64,000 nt of DNA from Muribaculaceae bacterium. Lineage in GTDB: Bacteria > Bacteroidota > Bacteroidia > Bacteroidales > Muribaculaceae. The stretch covers positions 1 to 64,000 of the forward strand of contig JAMPII010000002.1 of NCBI GenBank assembly GCA_023662835.1, written 5' to 3'. Positions within the stretch are counted from its first letter, which is position 1. Every line of letters starts with the position of its first letter. The notes beneath the pieces were generated by a model that was given only the letters and a program-made list of their open reading frames with translations, was not told where the DNA came from and did no database searches. Below are positions 26,587 to 35,833 of this stretch, piece after piece. Made by a program: the position numbers and the translations under genes.

Positions 26587-27948
26587 ATGAACGTACAATT
26601 AGACAAAACCGGCAATGTGACCGCAAAACTCACCGTGTCGATTGAAGAAAACGATTACAAAGAAAAAGTTGAAAAACGGCTAAAAGAAATTGGCCGCACT
26701 CACGCAATACCAGGCTTTCGTCAAGGCCACGTCCCCTTTGGCGAACTTAACCGTCGTTTTGGAAAACATGTGACAGCCGATGTTATCAATGATGTAGTTT
26801 ATGAAGCTGTTGCTAAATACATACAAGAAAATAAGCTTCCTGTTCTTGGTCAGCCAATTCCCGTTGATGTTAAAGAACTCGACCTTAAGAACGAAAAAGA
26901 TTTTACATTCCAATACGAACTTGGTCTCGCTCCTGAACTGAATGTCACGGTAAGTAAGGATGAAAAAGTTCCTTACTACAATATAGAAGCTTCCGAAGAG
27001 ATGGTTAAGGAACAGGATACTAAATTCCGCGAACGTTTTGGCGCCCAAGTGCCCGGCGAAGAAGTAGAGCCTAATGCTCTTGTTAAAGGTGCTATCATGG
27101 AGCTCGACGAAAATGGAGAAGTTAAATCAACCGACGATGCCATTCAAATGGTGAATGGAATTGTTGCTCCTATGTATTTCAAAGATCGTGAGCAAGCCAA
27201 GCTTTTTGAAGGTAAGAAAATCAACGATAAAGTTAAATTCAGTCCCTGGAAAACTTGTGACGGCAACCCTGCCGAAATGGCATCGATGCTCGGAGTTGAC
27301 AAAGAAAAAGCAGGCGACATAAAAGCCGACTTTGAAATGTCAATTTCCGAAATCATTGTTCTCCGTCCGGCAGAAGCAAATCAGGAACTGTTCGACAATG
27401 TGCTTGGTAAAGATAAAGTGAACAACGAAGCCGACTATCTGAATGCTGTTAGGGGCATGATTGAACAAGATCTTTCTGCAAACAGCGAAATTCTTTTCCG
27501 TCACGATGTTGAAAAAATGATGATGGAAAAATACGGCAATATGGAACTCCCCGCAGAAGTGCTCAAAAAGTGGCTTGTTAATACAAATGAAAAAATAACA
27601 GCGGAGAATGTCGACGAGGAGTACAGCCGTATGGAGACAATGCTCAAATGGCAGCTTGTCAAGGAACGTCTCGCAGAAGTTTGCGAAATAAAAATTGACG
27701 AAAACGATCTCAACAACCATGCGAAGATGATTGCTGCCCGACAGTTCGCGCAATATGGCATGACAAACATCGACGATGAAACTTTGCTCGACTATGCAAA
27801 ACGCCTTTTGGCCGATAAACAATTCCGTCAGCGTATAATTGAGGAAACAGGCGATATTAAGCTTTTCAACGCACTTAAAGCAAAACTTACCGTAGAAGAG
27901 AAGAAAGTCAGCCTTGATGAGTTCAAAGCAATTGCCGAAAAAGCTTGA
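26587..27948 (+). CDS. tig: Trigger factor, ribosome-associated chaperone
   Basis: A 453-residue chaperone that binds nascent chains at the ribosome exit tunnel. The N-terminal ribosome-binding domain (1-115) holds the signature PGFRQGHVP near residue 42; the Arg is kept but the following Lys residues of the E. coli GFRKGKVP loop are Gln and His. A central domain in the peptidyl-prolyl isomerase position (about 150-250) is divergent, as usual in Bacteroidota. The C-terminal substrate-binding arms are helical and charged. It stands immediately before clpP and clpX, a conserved arrangement in many bacteria that groups folding with degradation. Two possible promoters precede it and a strong terminator follows. 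Confidence 0.95.
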   Translation: MNVQLDKTGNVTAKLTVSIEENDYKEKVEKRLKEIGRTHAIPGFRQGHVPFGELNRRFGKHVTADVINDVVYEAVAKYIQENKLPVLGQPIPVDVKELDLKNEKDFTFQYELGLAPELNVTVSKDEKVPYYNIEASEEMVKEQDTKFRERFGAQVPGEEVEPNALVKGAIMELDENGEVKSTDDAIQMVNGIVAPMYFKDREQAKLFEGKKINDKVKFSPWKTCDGNPAEMASMLGVDKEKAGDIKADFEMSISEIIVLRPAEANQELFDNVLGKDKVNNEADYLNAVRGMIEQDLSANSEILFRHDVEKMMMEKYGNMELPAEVLKKWLVNTNEKITAENVDEEYSRMETMLKWQLVKERLAEVCEIKIDENDLNNHAKMIAARQFAQYGMTNIDDETLLDYAKRLLADKQFRQRIIEETGDIKLFNALKAKLTVEEKKVSLDEFKAIAEKA

Positions 27949-27973
27949 TAGAAAATCCATAATAGCTTCCAAT

Positions 27974-28009
27974 AAAGGCGATATGTCAACTCCGACATAT
28001 CGCCTTTTT
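27974..28009 (+). terminator. Intrinsic terminator after tig
   Basis: A perfect 14-bp stem (27974-27987 with 27994-28007) with a six-base loop, followed by Ts to 28009. It separates tig from the clpP promoter. Confidence 0.9.
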
Positions 28010-28071
28010 ATGGCTGATAAAGATAAGTAGTGTCAAACAGCGTATTTTCCAGCAACATAACTGCTCTTTTT

Positions 28072-28102
28072 TTTGTTATAAAACTAAAAATTATTATCTT
28101 TG
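28072..28102 (+). promoter_or_regulatory. Canonical promoter for clpP
   Basis: TTTG (28072-28075) and TATCTTTG (28095-28102) are 19 nt apart, an exact -33/-7 match. The ATG at 28132 is 29 nt downstream. Confidence 0.8.
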
Positions 28103-28131
28103 AAATAGAAAACTAAATATGTGCATAAACT

Positions 28132-28827
28132 ATGAATAAAGATTTTAGAAATTACGCAGTAAAACATATGGGCATGAATGGTCTTGCCCTCGATCAATAT
28201 ATATCGGCTGCAAACAACTCGGCTGCCTCAATAACTTCGAGCTATATCTCTCCTACTATTATTGAGGAGCGCCAGCTGAATGTTGCCCAGATGGATGTTT
28301 TCTCCCGATTGATGATGGATCGAATAATTTTTCTTGGAACTGATGTAAATGACTATACAGCTAATGTGATTCAGGCACAGTTGTTGTATCTGGATTCTGC
28401 AGAACCAGGAAAGGATGTGTCGATATACATAAACTCTCCCGGTGGTTCTGTTTACGCCGGTTTGGGAATATACGACACAATGCAGTATATATCGTCCGAT
28501 GTGTCGACAATTTGCACTGGAATGGCTGCTTCAATGGCTGCCGTTCTGCTTGTTTCCGGAACAGCAGGCAAACGTTTTGCTCTCAAACATTCGCGAGTGA
28601 TGATACATCAGCCTATGGGCGGCGCTCAAGGTCAAGCCTCCGATATCGAAATCACAGCTCGCGAAATTCAGAAGTTGAAAAAAGAACTATACACAATTAT
28701 AGCAGATCATTCCGGTATGTCGTACGAAAAAGTTGAGAAAGACTCTGATCGCGATTACTGGATGACCGCCGAAGAAGCACTCAATTATGGTATGATTGAT
28801 AAGGTGCTTGTTAAGTCAGTTCACTAA
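28132..28827 (+). CDS. clpP: ATP-dependent Clp protease proteolytic subunit
   Basis: A 231-residue serine protease that forms the tetradecameric chamber of ClpXP. The catalytic triad is complete: Ser134 in GMAASMAA, His159 in MIHQPMGG and Asp208 in [11 protein letters not shown]. An N-terminal extension of about 30 residues before the conserved core is typical of Bacteroidota ClpP and probably includes a processed propeptide. A hairpin lies in the 89-nt gap before clpX, which encodes its unfoldase partner. Confidence 0.97.
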   Translation: MNKDFRNYAVKHMGMNGLALDQYISAANNSAASITSSYISPTIIEERQLNVAQMDVFSRLMMDRIIFLGTDVNDYTANVIQAQLLYLDSAEPGKDVSIYINSPGGSVYAGLGIYDTMQYISSDVSTICTGMAASMAAVLLVSGTAGKRFALKHSRVMIHQPMGGAQGQASDIEITAREIQKLKKELYTIIADHSGMSYEKVEKDSDRDYWMTAEEALNYGMIDKVLVKSVH

Positions 28828-28839
28828 TCATGATATTTC

Positions 28840-28873
28840 TCGGGTAAGCGGACTCTGAAATTCGCTTACCCGA
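28840..28873 (+). other. Intercistronic hairpin between clpP and clpX
   Basis: A perfect 11-bp stem TCGGGTAAGCG/CGCTTACCCGA (28840-28850 with 28863-28873) with a 12-base loop, without a T-tract. It may protect the clpP 3' end or act as a partial terminator that sets the clpP to clpX ratio. Confidence 0.55.
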
Positions 28874-28916
28874 CCAATCAAAATCACACTATCAGGCCAT
28901 AGGCCATAATTCAACA

Positions 28917-30161
28917 ATGGCAAAAAAAAATAACAAATGCTGCACCTTCTGCGGACGTCCTGCTGAAATGTCGGAAGGATTGGTGCCCTCGGCTACAACC
29001 CCCAACATATATATATGTGCCGAATGTGTCGAGGCGCTCGATCTGATGCTCAAGGATATGAAGCAGGATCACAAAAATGATTCCGCCCCTAACCTTGATA
29101 AAGTTCCCAAACCACAGGAAATCTGTGCCTATCTCGACCAATATGTAATAGGACAAGATGCGGCGAAAAAATATTTAGCAGTTGCCGTCTACAATCATTA
29201 TAAACGTCTGGCGCAACCCAAAAGCGATGACGTAGATATTGAAAAGAGCAATATAATCCTTGTCGGGCCTACGGGTACCGGCAAAACTCTTCTGGCAAAG
29301 ACAATAGCAAAAATGCTCGACGTGCCGTTCACGATAGTTGACGCAACAGTGCTCACCCAAGCCGGCTATGTTGGCGAGGATATTGAAAGCCTGCTTACCC
29401 GTTTGCTGCAAGTTGCCGACTACGACGTTGTCAAAGCAGAAAAAGGTATCGTGTTTATCGACGAGATTGACAAAATTGCACGTAAAGGCGACAACCCGTC
29501 TATAACCCGCGATGTAAGTGGTGAAGGTGTGCAGCAGGGATTGCTCAAATTGCTTGAAGGATCAGTAGTTAACGTACCTCCACAAGGAGGACGCAAACAT
29601 CCTGAACAACGGATGATTCCTGTCGATACCAAAAATATTCTTTTCATATGTGGCGGTGCTTTCGACGGAATTGAGCAAAAAATTGCTCATCGTTTAAACA
29701 CCCATACCGTTGGATTCTCAACCGACAGCAAACGTGCCCGTATAAGCCGCGACAATTTCCTCCGCTACGTGGCGCCACAGGACTTGAAGTCTTTTGGACT
29801 GATTCCAGAAATAATTGGCCGATTGCCGATTATTACCAATCTGGAACCACTCGACCGCGATGCACTACTTCGAGTGCTTACCGAACCTAAAAACGCTATT
29901 GTCCGGCAATATTCGAAACTATTCCAAATGGACGGAGTAAAGCTTACATTCACAGCAGAAGCTCTGCAGTTCATTGTCGACAAGGCAATAGAATACAAGT
30001 TAGGCGCCCGTGGCCTCCGCTCAATTGTCGAAACAATAATGATTGATGCAATGTACGAAATCCCCTCTTCAAACAAACGCAAATTCGAAGTTACAGCCGA
30101 ATACGCACAGCAACAACTTGAAAAAGCTAACTTTGAGACAAATCATATACCGCCACAATAA
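28917..30161 (+). CDS. clpX: ATP-dependent Clp protease ATPase subunit ClpX
   Basis: A 414-residue AAA+ unfoldase that recognises tagged substrates and feeds them into ClpP. The N-terminal zinc-binding domain has two CxxC pairs (CTFC and CAEC, residues 9-40). Walker A is GPTGTGKT, Walker B FIDEID, and the sensor and RKH-type pore segments follow. The IGF-type loop that docks on ClpP reads HTVGFST near residue 263. Length is standard. RecQ follows after 21 nt and the run of closely spaced genes continues to the FtsE-like gene. Confidence 0.97.
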   Translation: MAKKNNKCCTFCGRPAEMSEGLVPSATTPNIYICAECVEALDLMLKDMKQDHKNDSAPNLDKVPKPQEICAYLDQYVIGQDAAKKYLAVAVYNHYKRLAQPKSDDVDIEKSNIILVGPTGTGKTLLAKTIAKMLDVPFTIVDATVLTQAGYVGEDIESLLTRLLQVADYDVVKAEKGIVFIDEIDKIARKGDNPSITRDVSGEGVQQGLLKLLEGSVVNVPPQGGRKHPEQRMIPVDTKNILFICGGAFDGIEQKIAHRLNTHTVGFSTDSKRARISRDNFLRYVAPQDLKSFGLIPEIIGRLPIITNLEPLDRDALLRVLTEPKNAIVRQYSKLFQMDGVKLTFTAEALQFIVDKAIEYKLGARGLRSIVETIMIDAMYEIPSSNKRKFEVTAEYAQQQLEKANFETNHIPPQ

Positions 30162-30182
30162 TAACTAACCATAACAACTTCC

Positions 30183-32366
30183 ATGGCAGTCAACAAAATG
30201 GCACTCGCAGCCGAACTAAAAAAATATTTCGGCTTCGATACATTCAAAGGTAATCAGGAAGCAGTGATAGCCAACCTGCTGGAAGGCAACGATACGTTCG
30301 TGCTTATGCCTACCGGTGGTGGTAAATCCTTGTGCTATCAACTCCCGGCCTTGATGATGCCCGGAACGGCGATTATAATTTCACCGTTGATTGCCCTGAT
30401 GAAAAATCAGGTCGACGCCATGCGAAATTTCAGCGAGGACGATAATGTTGCCCACTTCCTAAACTCATCTTTGACAAAAGCGGTTATTGATCAAGTGAAG
30501 GCCGACATAATTGCAGGAAAAACAAAATTGCTCTATGTTGCGCCTGAGTCACTAACTAAGCAGGACACCATTGATTTTCTTCGCACTATTCCGATATCGT
30601 TTTACGCAGTCGATGAGGCCCACTGTATATCAGAATGGGGCCACGATTTTCGTCCCGACTATCGGAGAATCAGGCCTATAATCAACGAAATATCCCGTCG
30701 GCCTATCATAGCCCTTACAGCAACGGCAACACCGAAGGTACAGCACGACATTCAAAAAAGCCTGGGAATGTCCGATGTTAAGGTTTTCAAATCATCCTTC
30801 AATAGGAGCAACCTCTATTACGAGATAAGAGCTAAAAGCCAGAACACCGACCGCGACATAATTCGTTTTATCAAGCAACAGGAACAGAAAAGCGGCATTG
30901 TATACTGCCTAAGCCGGAAAAAAGTAGAAGAACTAACCGAACTGCTGCGACTAAACGAAATAGACGCTTTACCCTACCATGCCGGACTCGACCCTGCCAC
31001 AAGAGCGGCCAATCAGGATGCGTTTATAATGGAAAAGGTTTCGGTGATTGTTGCAACCATTGCTTTCGGAATGGGAATTGACAAACCTGATGTCAGGTTC
31101 GTAATACATTACGATATTCCCAAGTCGCTCGAGGGCTACTATCAGGAAACCGGGCGCGCTGGGCGTGACGACGGTGAAGGCATCTGCATAACTTTCTATT
31201 CAGCAAAGGACCTGCTGAAAATGGAAAAATTCATACAGAACAAACCTATAACCGAACAAGAAATAGGCCGTCAATTGTTATTAGAAACTGCTGCATACGC
31301 CGAGTCTTCTGTTTGTCGCCGTAAAATGCTCCTTCATTATTTCGGCGAAGAATATAACCAAGAAAACTGCGGCAATTGCGACAACTGTTTAAATCCTAAA
31401 AAACAAGTGGAAGCTAAAGACGAACTTTGTGCCACAATAGAGACTGTCATGGCACTGAATGAAAAATTCAAGGCAGACCATCTTGTGGATGTTATGCTCG
31501 GTAAAAACACCGCAGCAATAAAAACCTATGACCACAATGACCTTGAAGTTTTTGGATGCCTCGAAGGATCCGATGCAAAAACTCTGAATACAGTTATCCG
31601 GCAAGCAATCCTCGACGGGTATCTAGAACGTGACATAGAAAACTTCGGTACAATCCATCTTACCGAAAAGGGTAAAAAATATTACAAAAAGCCCACTTCG
31701 TTCAAAATTGTAGAAGACAATGATTTTGCCGACGAAGATCAAGAGCCGGTAATGAAGGGTGGCGCTGCTTGCGCTGTCGATCCCGAACTTTACAACATTC
31801 TACGCGACTTGCGCAAAAAAATTGCAAAAAAATTGGAATTGCCTCCATATGTAATCTTCCAGGATCCCTCTTTGGAAGCAATGGCTACAACTTATCCAAT
31901 CACAATCGAGGAGTTGCAGAACATACCGGGTGTCGGTTCAGGTAAGGCAAAACGCTACGGCGATGAATTTTTGAAGGTGATAAAAGCCCACGTTGAAGAA
32001 AACGAAATTGAACGTCCCGAAGATCTGCGTGTAAGAAGCGTGGCCAACAAGTCGAAACTCAAAATTTCAATCGTACAAGGTATCGACAGAAAAATACCAT
32101 TAGATGCGCTTGCCGAAAGCAAGGGATTGGAATTCAATGAGCTACTTGATGAAATAGAGGCAATCGTATATTCCGGAACAAAAATCTCGATCGATTATTT
32201 CCTAAATGAAATCATGGACGACGACCGTCAGGCCGATATCTTTGAATATTTCCGTGAGAGCGACACCGATAATCTTGATGACGCTATAAATGAACTTGGC
32301 AACGAATATAGCGAGGAGGAAATACGACTCGTACGAATAAAATTCCTTTCTGAACTGGGCAACTAA
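30183..32366 (+). CDS. recQ: RecQ family ATP-dependent DNA helicase with HRDC domain
   Basis: A 727-residue helicase, the second RecQ in the window and the standard form. Walker A PTGGGKS (43-49), DEAH (144-147), TATATPK, PYHAGL, FGMGIDKPDVR and QETGRAGRD form the core. The zinc cysteines follow directly (378, 396, 399, 402), then an RQC winged helix (about 410-520), and an HRDC domain (about 535-615) with LPPYVIFQD and IPGVGSGKAKRYG. A further 110-residue C-terminal extension is of a kind common in Bacteroidota. Sitting behind clpX is a conserved neighbourhood. It should suppress illegitimate recombination and restart forks. Confidence 0.95.
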   Translation: MAVNKMALAAELKKYFGFDTFKGNQEAVIANLLEGNDTFVLMPTGGGKSLCYQLPALMMPGTAIIISPLIALMKNQVDAMRNFSEDDNVAHFLNSSLTKAVIDQVKADIIAGKTKLLYVAPESLTKQDTIDFLRTIPISFYAVDEAHCISEWGHDFRPDYRRIRPIINEISRRPIIALTATATPKVQHDIQKSLGMSDVKVFKSSFNRSNLYYEIRAKSQNTDRDIIRFIKQQEQKSGIVYCLSRKKVEELTELLRLNEIDALPYHAGLDPATRAANQDAFIMEKVSVIVATIAFGMGIDKPDVRFVIHYDIPKSLEGYYQETGRAGRDDGEGICITFYSAKDLLKMEKFIQNKPITEQEIGRQLLLETAAYAESSVCRRKMLLHYFGEEYNQENCGNCDNCLNPKKQVEAKDELCATIETVMALNEKFKADHLVDVMLGKNTAAIKTYDHNDLEVFGCLEGSDAKTLNTVIRQAILDGYLERDIENFGTIHLTEKGKKYYKKPTSFKIVEDNDFADEDQEPVMKGGAACAVDPELYNILRDLRKKIAKKLELPPYVIFQDPSLEAMATTYPITIEELQNIPGVGSGKAKRYGDEFLKVIKAHVEENEIERPEDLRVRSVANKSKLKISIVQGIDRKIPLDALAESKGLEFNELLDEIEAIVYSGTKISIDYFLNEIMDDDRQADIFEYFRESDTDNLDDAINELGNEYSEEEIRLVRIKFLSELGN

Positions 32367-32374
32367 TAACCCAT

Positions 32375-32968
32375 ATGTCAATAGCTATTATAAAATACAA
32401 TGCCGGCAATGTTTATTCTGTTGAATGCGCTTTAGCGAGGCTGGGTGTTGAGGCGGTAATAACCGATAATGTCCAAACAATCCGTTCTGCCGATAAAGTG
32501 ATATTCCCCGGTGTAGGCGAAGCTGCCGCTGCTATGAGCCATTTGCGTTCTACCGGACTCGACAATGTTATAAAAAACCTAACAAACCCGGTTTTGGGAA
32601 TTTGCATCGGACAGCAACTGCTATGTGCCCACTCTCAGGAGGGCGACACGGATTGCCTTGGCATATTTCCCGACAAGGTCGTAAAGTTCAATAATTACGA
32701 TTGCGAGCTGAAAATACCCCATACCGGGTGGAATACAATCAATGTAACCTCTGCCGAAGGACCGGTTCCCGAGCGCCTTGATAACGCTTGGGTTTACTAT
32801 GTTCACAGCTACTATGTGCCTGTAGGACAATTCACAACAGCCATAACCGACTACATTTGTCCATTCTCGGCCGCAATGCACCACAATAATTTCTTTTCTA
32901 CACAATTCCATCCGGAAAAGAGCGGAAACATTGGCGCTGAGATACTTAAACACTTCTTGGAATTATGA
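32375..32968 (+). CDS. hisH: Imidazole glycerol phosphate synthase, glutaminase subunit
   Basis: A 197-residue class I glutamine amidotransferase that supplies ammonia to HisF. The nucleophile is in LGICIGQQLL (Cys77), and the His-Glu pair is in FHPEKSG (His179, Glu181), so the triad is complete. PGVGEA near residue 45 forms part of the oxyanion region. It starts 8 nt after recQ and overlaps hisA by the ATGA tetranucleotide. Confidence 0.96.
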   Translation: MSIAIIKYNAGNVYSVECALARLGVEAVITDNVQTIRSADKVIFPGVGEAAAAMSHLRSTGLDNVIKNLTNPVLGICIGQQLLCAHSQEGDTDCLGIFPDKVVKFNNYDCELKIPHTGWNTINVTSAEGPVPERLDNAWVYYVHSYYVPVGQFTTAITDYICPFSAAMHHNNFFSTQFHPEKSGNIGAEILKHFLEL

Positions 32969-33696
32969 TTGAATTTATACCGGCAATCGACATAATCGGG
33001 GGTAAATGTGTGCGCCTGACACAGGGCATGTACAACTCTTCCAAAGTATATGGCGAAAATCCTTTGGAAATAGCCCGGCGTTTCGAAGATGTCGGTTGCC
33101 GACGCTTGCATCTTGTTGATCTTGATGGTGCCAGATCGCATCATATTGTCAATTACAAAGTTTTGGAAAGTATCGCAAACCATACAGGACTCACTATCGA
33201 TTTCGGTGGCGGGATAAAAAGTGATAACGATGCCGTGATTGCCTTTAATTCAGGAGCGGCAATGATTACCGGTGGCAGTATAGCAGTAAAAAATCGCGAA
33301 CAATTTTTGCGTTGGCTCTCTTGCTACGGCGCCGACAAAGTGATACTAGGAGCAGATGCCCGCAATGGTAAAATTGCTGTTCAAGGTTGGACCGACAGCT
33401 CAGAACAAGACATTGTGCCATTTGTGAATCAGTATCATAAAGAAGGCGTAAAACAAGTTATATCAACCGATATATCCCAAGACGGCACTCTCAACGGACC
33501 ATCTGTCGAATTATACAGAACCCTATTGGATGAAATAGAAGGAATTTACCTGATAGCATCGGGCGGAGTAGGGAACCTGTCGCATGTTTATGAACTTGAA
33601 CAGGCAGGAGTGACGGCCGTAATAGTAGGCAAAGCAATATACGAAGGGTATATAACACTTGCTGAGATAGAAAAACTTAACGTCAGAAATCATTAA
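32965..33696 (+). CDS. hisA: Phosphoribosylformimino-AICAR ribotide isomerase
   Basis: A 243-residue TIM barrel catalysing the Amadori rearrangement of ProFAR to PRFAR in histidine synthesis. The catalytic Asp is in [15 protein letters not shown] (Asp9) and the second in [11 protein letters not shown]. The phosphate-binding loops GGGIKS and SGGVGN are present. It resembles hisF through ancient duplication. Translation is coupled to hisH by a 4-nt overlap. Confidence 0.96.
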   Translation: MIEFIPAIDIIGGKCVRLTQGMYNSSKVYGENPLEIARRFEDVGCRRLHLVDLDGARSHHIVNYKVLESIANHTGLTIDFGGGIKSDNDAVIAFNSGAAMITGGSIAVKNREQFLRWLSCYGADKVILGADARNGKIAVQGWTDSSEQDIVPFVNQYHKEGVKQVISTDISQDGTLNGPSVELYRTLLDEIEGIYLIASGGVGNLSHVYELEQAGVTAVIVGKAIYEGYITLAEIEKLNVRNH

Positions 33697-33701
33697 AAAT
33701 A

Positions 33702-34457
33702 ATGCTTGCAAAACGAATCATACCCTGTCTGGACGTTAAAAACGGCACAACCGTAAAAGGCGTGAACTTTGTCAACTTCCGCAATGCTGGCGATCCGGTT
33801 GAGTTGGGCCGCCAATATAGTGATGCAGGAGCCGACGAACTTGTATACCTCGATATAACAGCCTCGCATGAAGGTAGAAAAACTTTTATCGACCTCGTAC
33901 GACGCGTTGCAGAAAATGTGAGTATACCTTTCACTGTCGGTGGAGGTATATCAAGTGTTGACGACGTTGACAAACTCCTCAACGCCGGAGCCGACAAGGT
34001 TACCGTCAATTCATCGGCTTTGCGGACACCGAAATTGATAACCGATATTGCAAACCGTTTTGGCACACAGGTATGTGTGGTTGCAATTGATGCCCAATAT
34101 ACCGATGGACAATGGCAATGCTATCTCAACGGGGGCCGTATCCCATCCGGTCGCGACCTGTTTCAATGGGCAGAAGAAGCTCAGCAACGCGGTGCCGGTG
34201 AAATTTTGTTCACGTCGATGAATCATGACGGCGTAAAAAATGGGTTTGCCAACGATGCCCTGGCACGCCTGTCGAAAAGTCTCTGCATTCCGGTTATTGC
34301 CTCAGGCGGTGCTGGTAAATGCCGTGATTTTCTCGACGTGTTCACCCTTGGCAAAGCCGATGCAGCGTTGGCTGCAAGTATTTTCCATTTTGGCGAAATT
34401 AAAATCTGCGATTTAAAGAACTATCTTTACAACAAAGGAATAACAATTAGAAAATAA
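33702..34457 (+). CDS. hisF: Imidazole glycerol phosphate synthase, cyclase subunit
   Basis: A 251-residue TIM barrel that joins ammonia from HisH to PRFAR, yielding imidazole glycerol phosphate and AICAR. The N-terminal catalytic Asp lies in [15 protein letters not shown] (Asp11), and the second in [12 protein letters not shown]. Phosphate sites VGGGISS and ASGGAGK are present. Length equals the family norm. It lies 5 nt after hisA. Confidence 0.97.
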   Translation: MLAKRIIPCLDVKNGTTVKGVNFVNFRNAGDPVELGRQYSDAGADELVYLDITASHEGRKTFIDLVRRVAENVSIPFTVGGGISSVDDVDKLLNAGADKVTVNSSALRTPKLITDIANRFGTQVCVVAIDAQYTDGQWQCYLNGGRIPSGRDLFQWAEEAQQRGAGEILFTSMNHDGVKNGFANDALARLSKSLCIPVIASGGAGKCRDFLDVFTLGKADAALAASIFHFGEIKICDLKNYLYNKGITIRK

Positions 34458-34473
34458 CGACTATCATAATAAT

Positions 34474-35073
34474 ATGCAAAACATAGATTATTCAAAACTT
34501 GGCGGACTCGTTCCTGCAATCATACAGGATGATGTAACAAAAAATGTGCTTATGCTTGGTTTTATGAACGAAGAGGCATACAAAAAAACTGTTGAGACTG
34601 GTAAAGTAACATTCTTTTCACGAACAAAAAACCGGCTTTGGACAAAAGGCGAAGAAAGCGGACATTTCCTTAATGTAGTGTCAATTGAAGAGGATTGCGA
34701 CCACGATACATTGCTGATTAAAGTTAATCCCGTAGGACCTACTTGTCACACAGGTACCGACACATGCTTCGGAACAGAAAATAAGGCAGGAGTTGAATTC
34801 TTCCGATATCTTCAGGACTTTATTGAGGTACGTCATAAAGAAATGCCTGAAGGTTCATACACAACTTCTCTTTTCAAAAAGGGAATAAACCGTATGGCGC
34901 AAAAAGTAGGCGAGGAGGCTGTTGAAACCGTTATTGAAGCAACAAACGGCACTATCGATCGTCTCGTTTACGAAGCTTCCGACCTTATTTATCATTTAAT
35001 TGTTTTGTTAACTGACAAAGGTCTCCGAATCGAAGATCTTGCCGAAGAACTCAAAAAGCGTCACAAAGCATAA
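34474..35073 (+). CDS. hisIE: Bifunctional PR-AMP cyclohydrolase / PR-ATP pyrophosphohydrolase
   Basis: A 199-residue fusion catalysing steps two and three of histidine synthesis. The HisI part (1-110) holds the metal-binding segments [10 protein letters not shown] and [12 protein letters not shown]. The HisE part (about 112-199) carries [11 protein letters not shown] and the helical [11 protein letters not shown]. The order of reactions in the fusion matches enterobacterial HisIE. It completes the hisH-A-F-IE run; hisG, hisD, hisC and hisB are not in the window. Confidence 0.97.
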   Translation: MQNIDYSKLGGLVPAIIQDDVTKNVLMLGFMNEEAYKKTVETGKVTFFSRTKNRLWTKGEESGHFLNVVSIEEDCDHDTLLIKVNPVGPTCHTGTDTCFGTENKAGVEFFRYLQDFIEVRHKEMPEGSYTTSLFKKGINRMAQKVGEEAVETVIEATNGTIDRLVYEASDLIYHLIVLLTDKGLRIEDLAEELKKRHKA

Positions 35074-35075
35074 TT

Positions 35076-35738
35076 ATGAGCATAGTCGACTATAAAAATG
35101 TTGAACTGCTACGTCAGGAACATGTTGTGTTGAAAAATGTAAACCTCACAATTGAGAAAAATCAGTTCACATATATTATAGGCAAAGTCGGTAGCGGCAA
35201 AAGTACTCTGCTGAAGTCGATGTATGCCGAAGTTCCGGTTGAAAGTGGTGAAGCACGAGTAATGGATTTCGATCTGACAACAATACGCAGGCGTGATATC
35301 CCGATGCTCCGTCGTCGAATTGGAATTGTTTTCCAGGATTTCCAGTTGCTCACCGACCGTTCAGTCCACAACAACTTGCTGTTTGTTCTCAAAGCTACCG
35401 GTTGGAACGACAAAGCAGAAATTGAAGAGCGTATCGAACAGGTTTTGCAGCAGGTAGGCATGGCAAACAAATCATATAAAATGCCCCACGAACTGTCGGG
35501 TGGCGAACAACAACGAATTGTAATAGCACGTGCATTGCTGAACAAACCTCAACTCATTCTGGCCGACGAACCAACCGGAAACCTCGATCCTGCTACCGCG
35601 GAACAAATTGTGTCATATCTGCACAGCATATCGGCATCTGGAACAGCTGTTATCATGGCCACGCATAATTTATCGTTTGTGCAGCAATTCCCCGGCAAAT
35701 TGATGCGATGCGAAAACAAACATATTATAATTGACTGA
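35076..35738 (+). CDS. ftsE: FtsE-like ABC transporter ATPase
   Basis: A 220-residue ABC ATPase, beginning 2 nt after hisIE. Walker A is GKVGSGKST, the Q-loop FQDFQLL, signature LSGGEQQR and Walker B LILADEPTGNLD, followed by the H-loop THN. Length, the N-terminal pattern (a basic residue run before the D-loop) and the absence of fused membrane segments fit FtsE, which with FtsX controls peptidoglycan hydrolases at the septum. No ftsX is adjacent, so FtsE is the best match but a related LolD/MacB-type ATPase is possible. Being behind the his genes is a placement I have no functional explanation for. Confidence 0.8.
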   Translation: MSIVDYKNVELLRQEHVVLKNVNLTIEKNQFTYIIGKVGSGKSTLLKSMYAEVPVESGEARVMDFDLTTIRRRDIPMLRRRIGIVFQDFQLLTDRSVHNNLLFVLKATGWNDKAEIEERIEQVLQQVGMANKSYKMPHELSGGEQQRIVIARALLNKPQLILADEPTGNLDPATAEQIVSYLHSISASGTAVIMATHNLSFVQQFPGKLMRCENKHIIID

Positions 35739-35801
35739 CGGCTAGGATTAGTATTAAACCGACCTCATAGCGTAAACAGCGGTTTTGTAAAAAAAAATTG
35801 C

Positions 35802-35809
35802 TAAATTTG
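35802..35809 (+). promoter_or_regulatory. -7 element for lysC-lysA
   Basis: TAAATTTG matches TAnnTTTG and ends 24 nt before the ATG at 35834. It overlaps an upstream in-frame ATG-like reading at 35798 and so supports the later start. A TTTG at 35784-35787 is only 14 nt away, shorter than ideal. Confidence 0.5.
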
Positions 35810-35833
35810 CACAATAAATATCTATTTGAAATA

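Noticed and set aside
27340..27972. 210-codon minus-strand frame opposite the trigger factor gene
   Set aside because: Antisense to a well-conserved gene and its Phe/Cys-rich composition is typical of reverse-complemented Glu/Lys codons.
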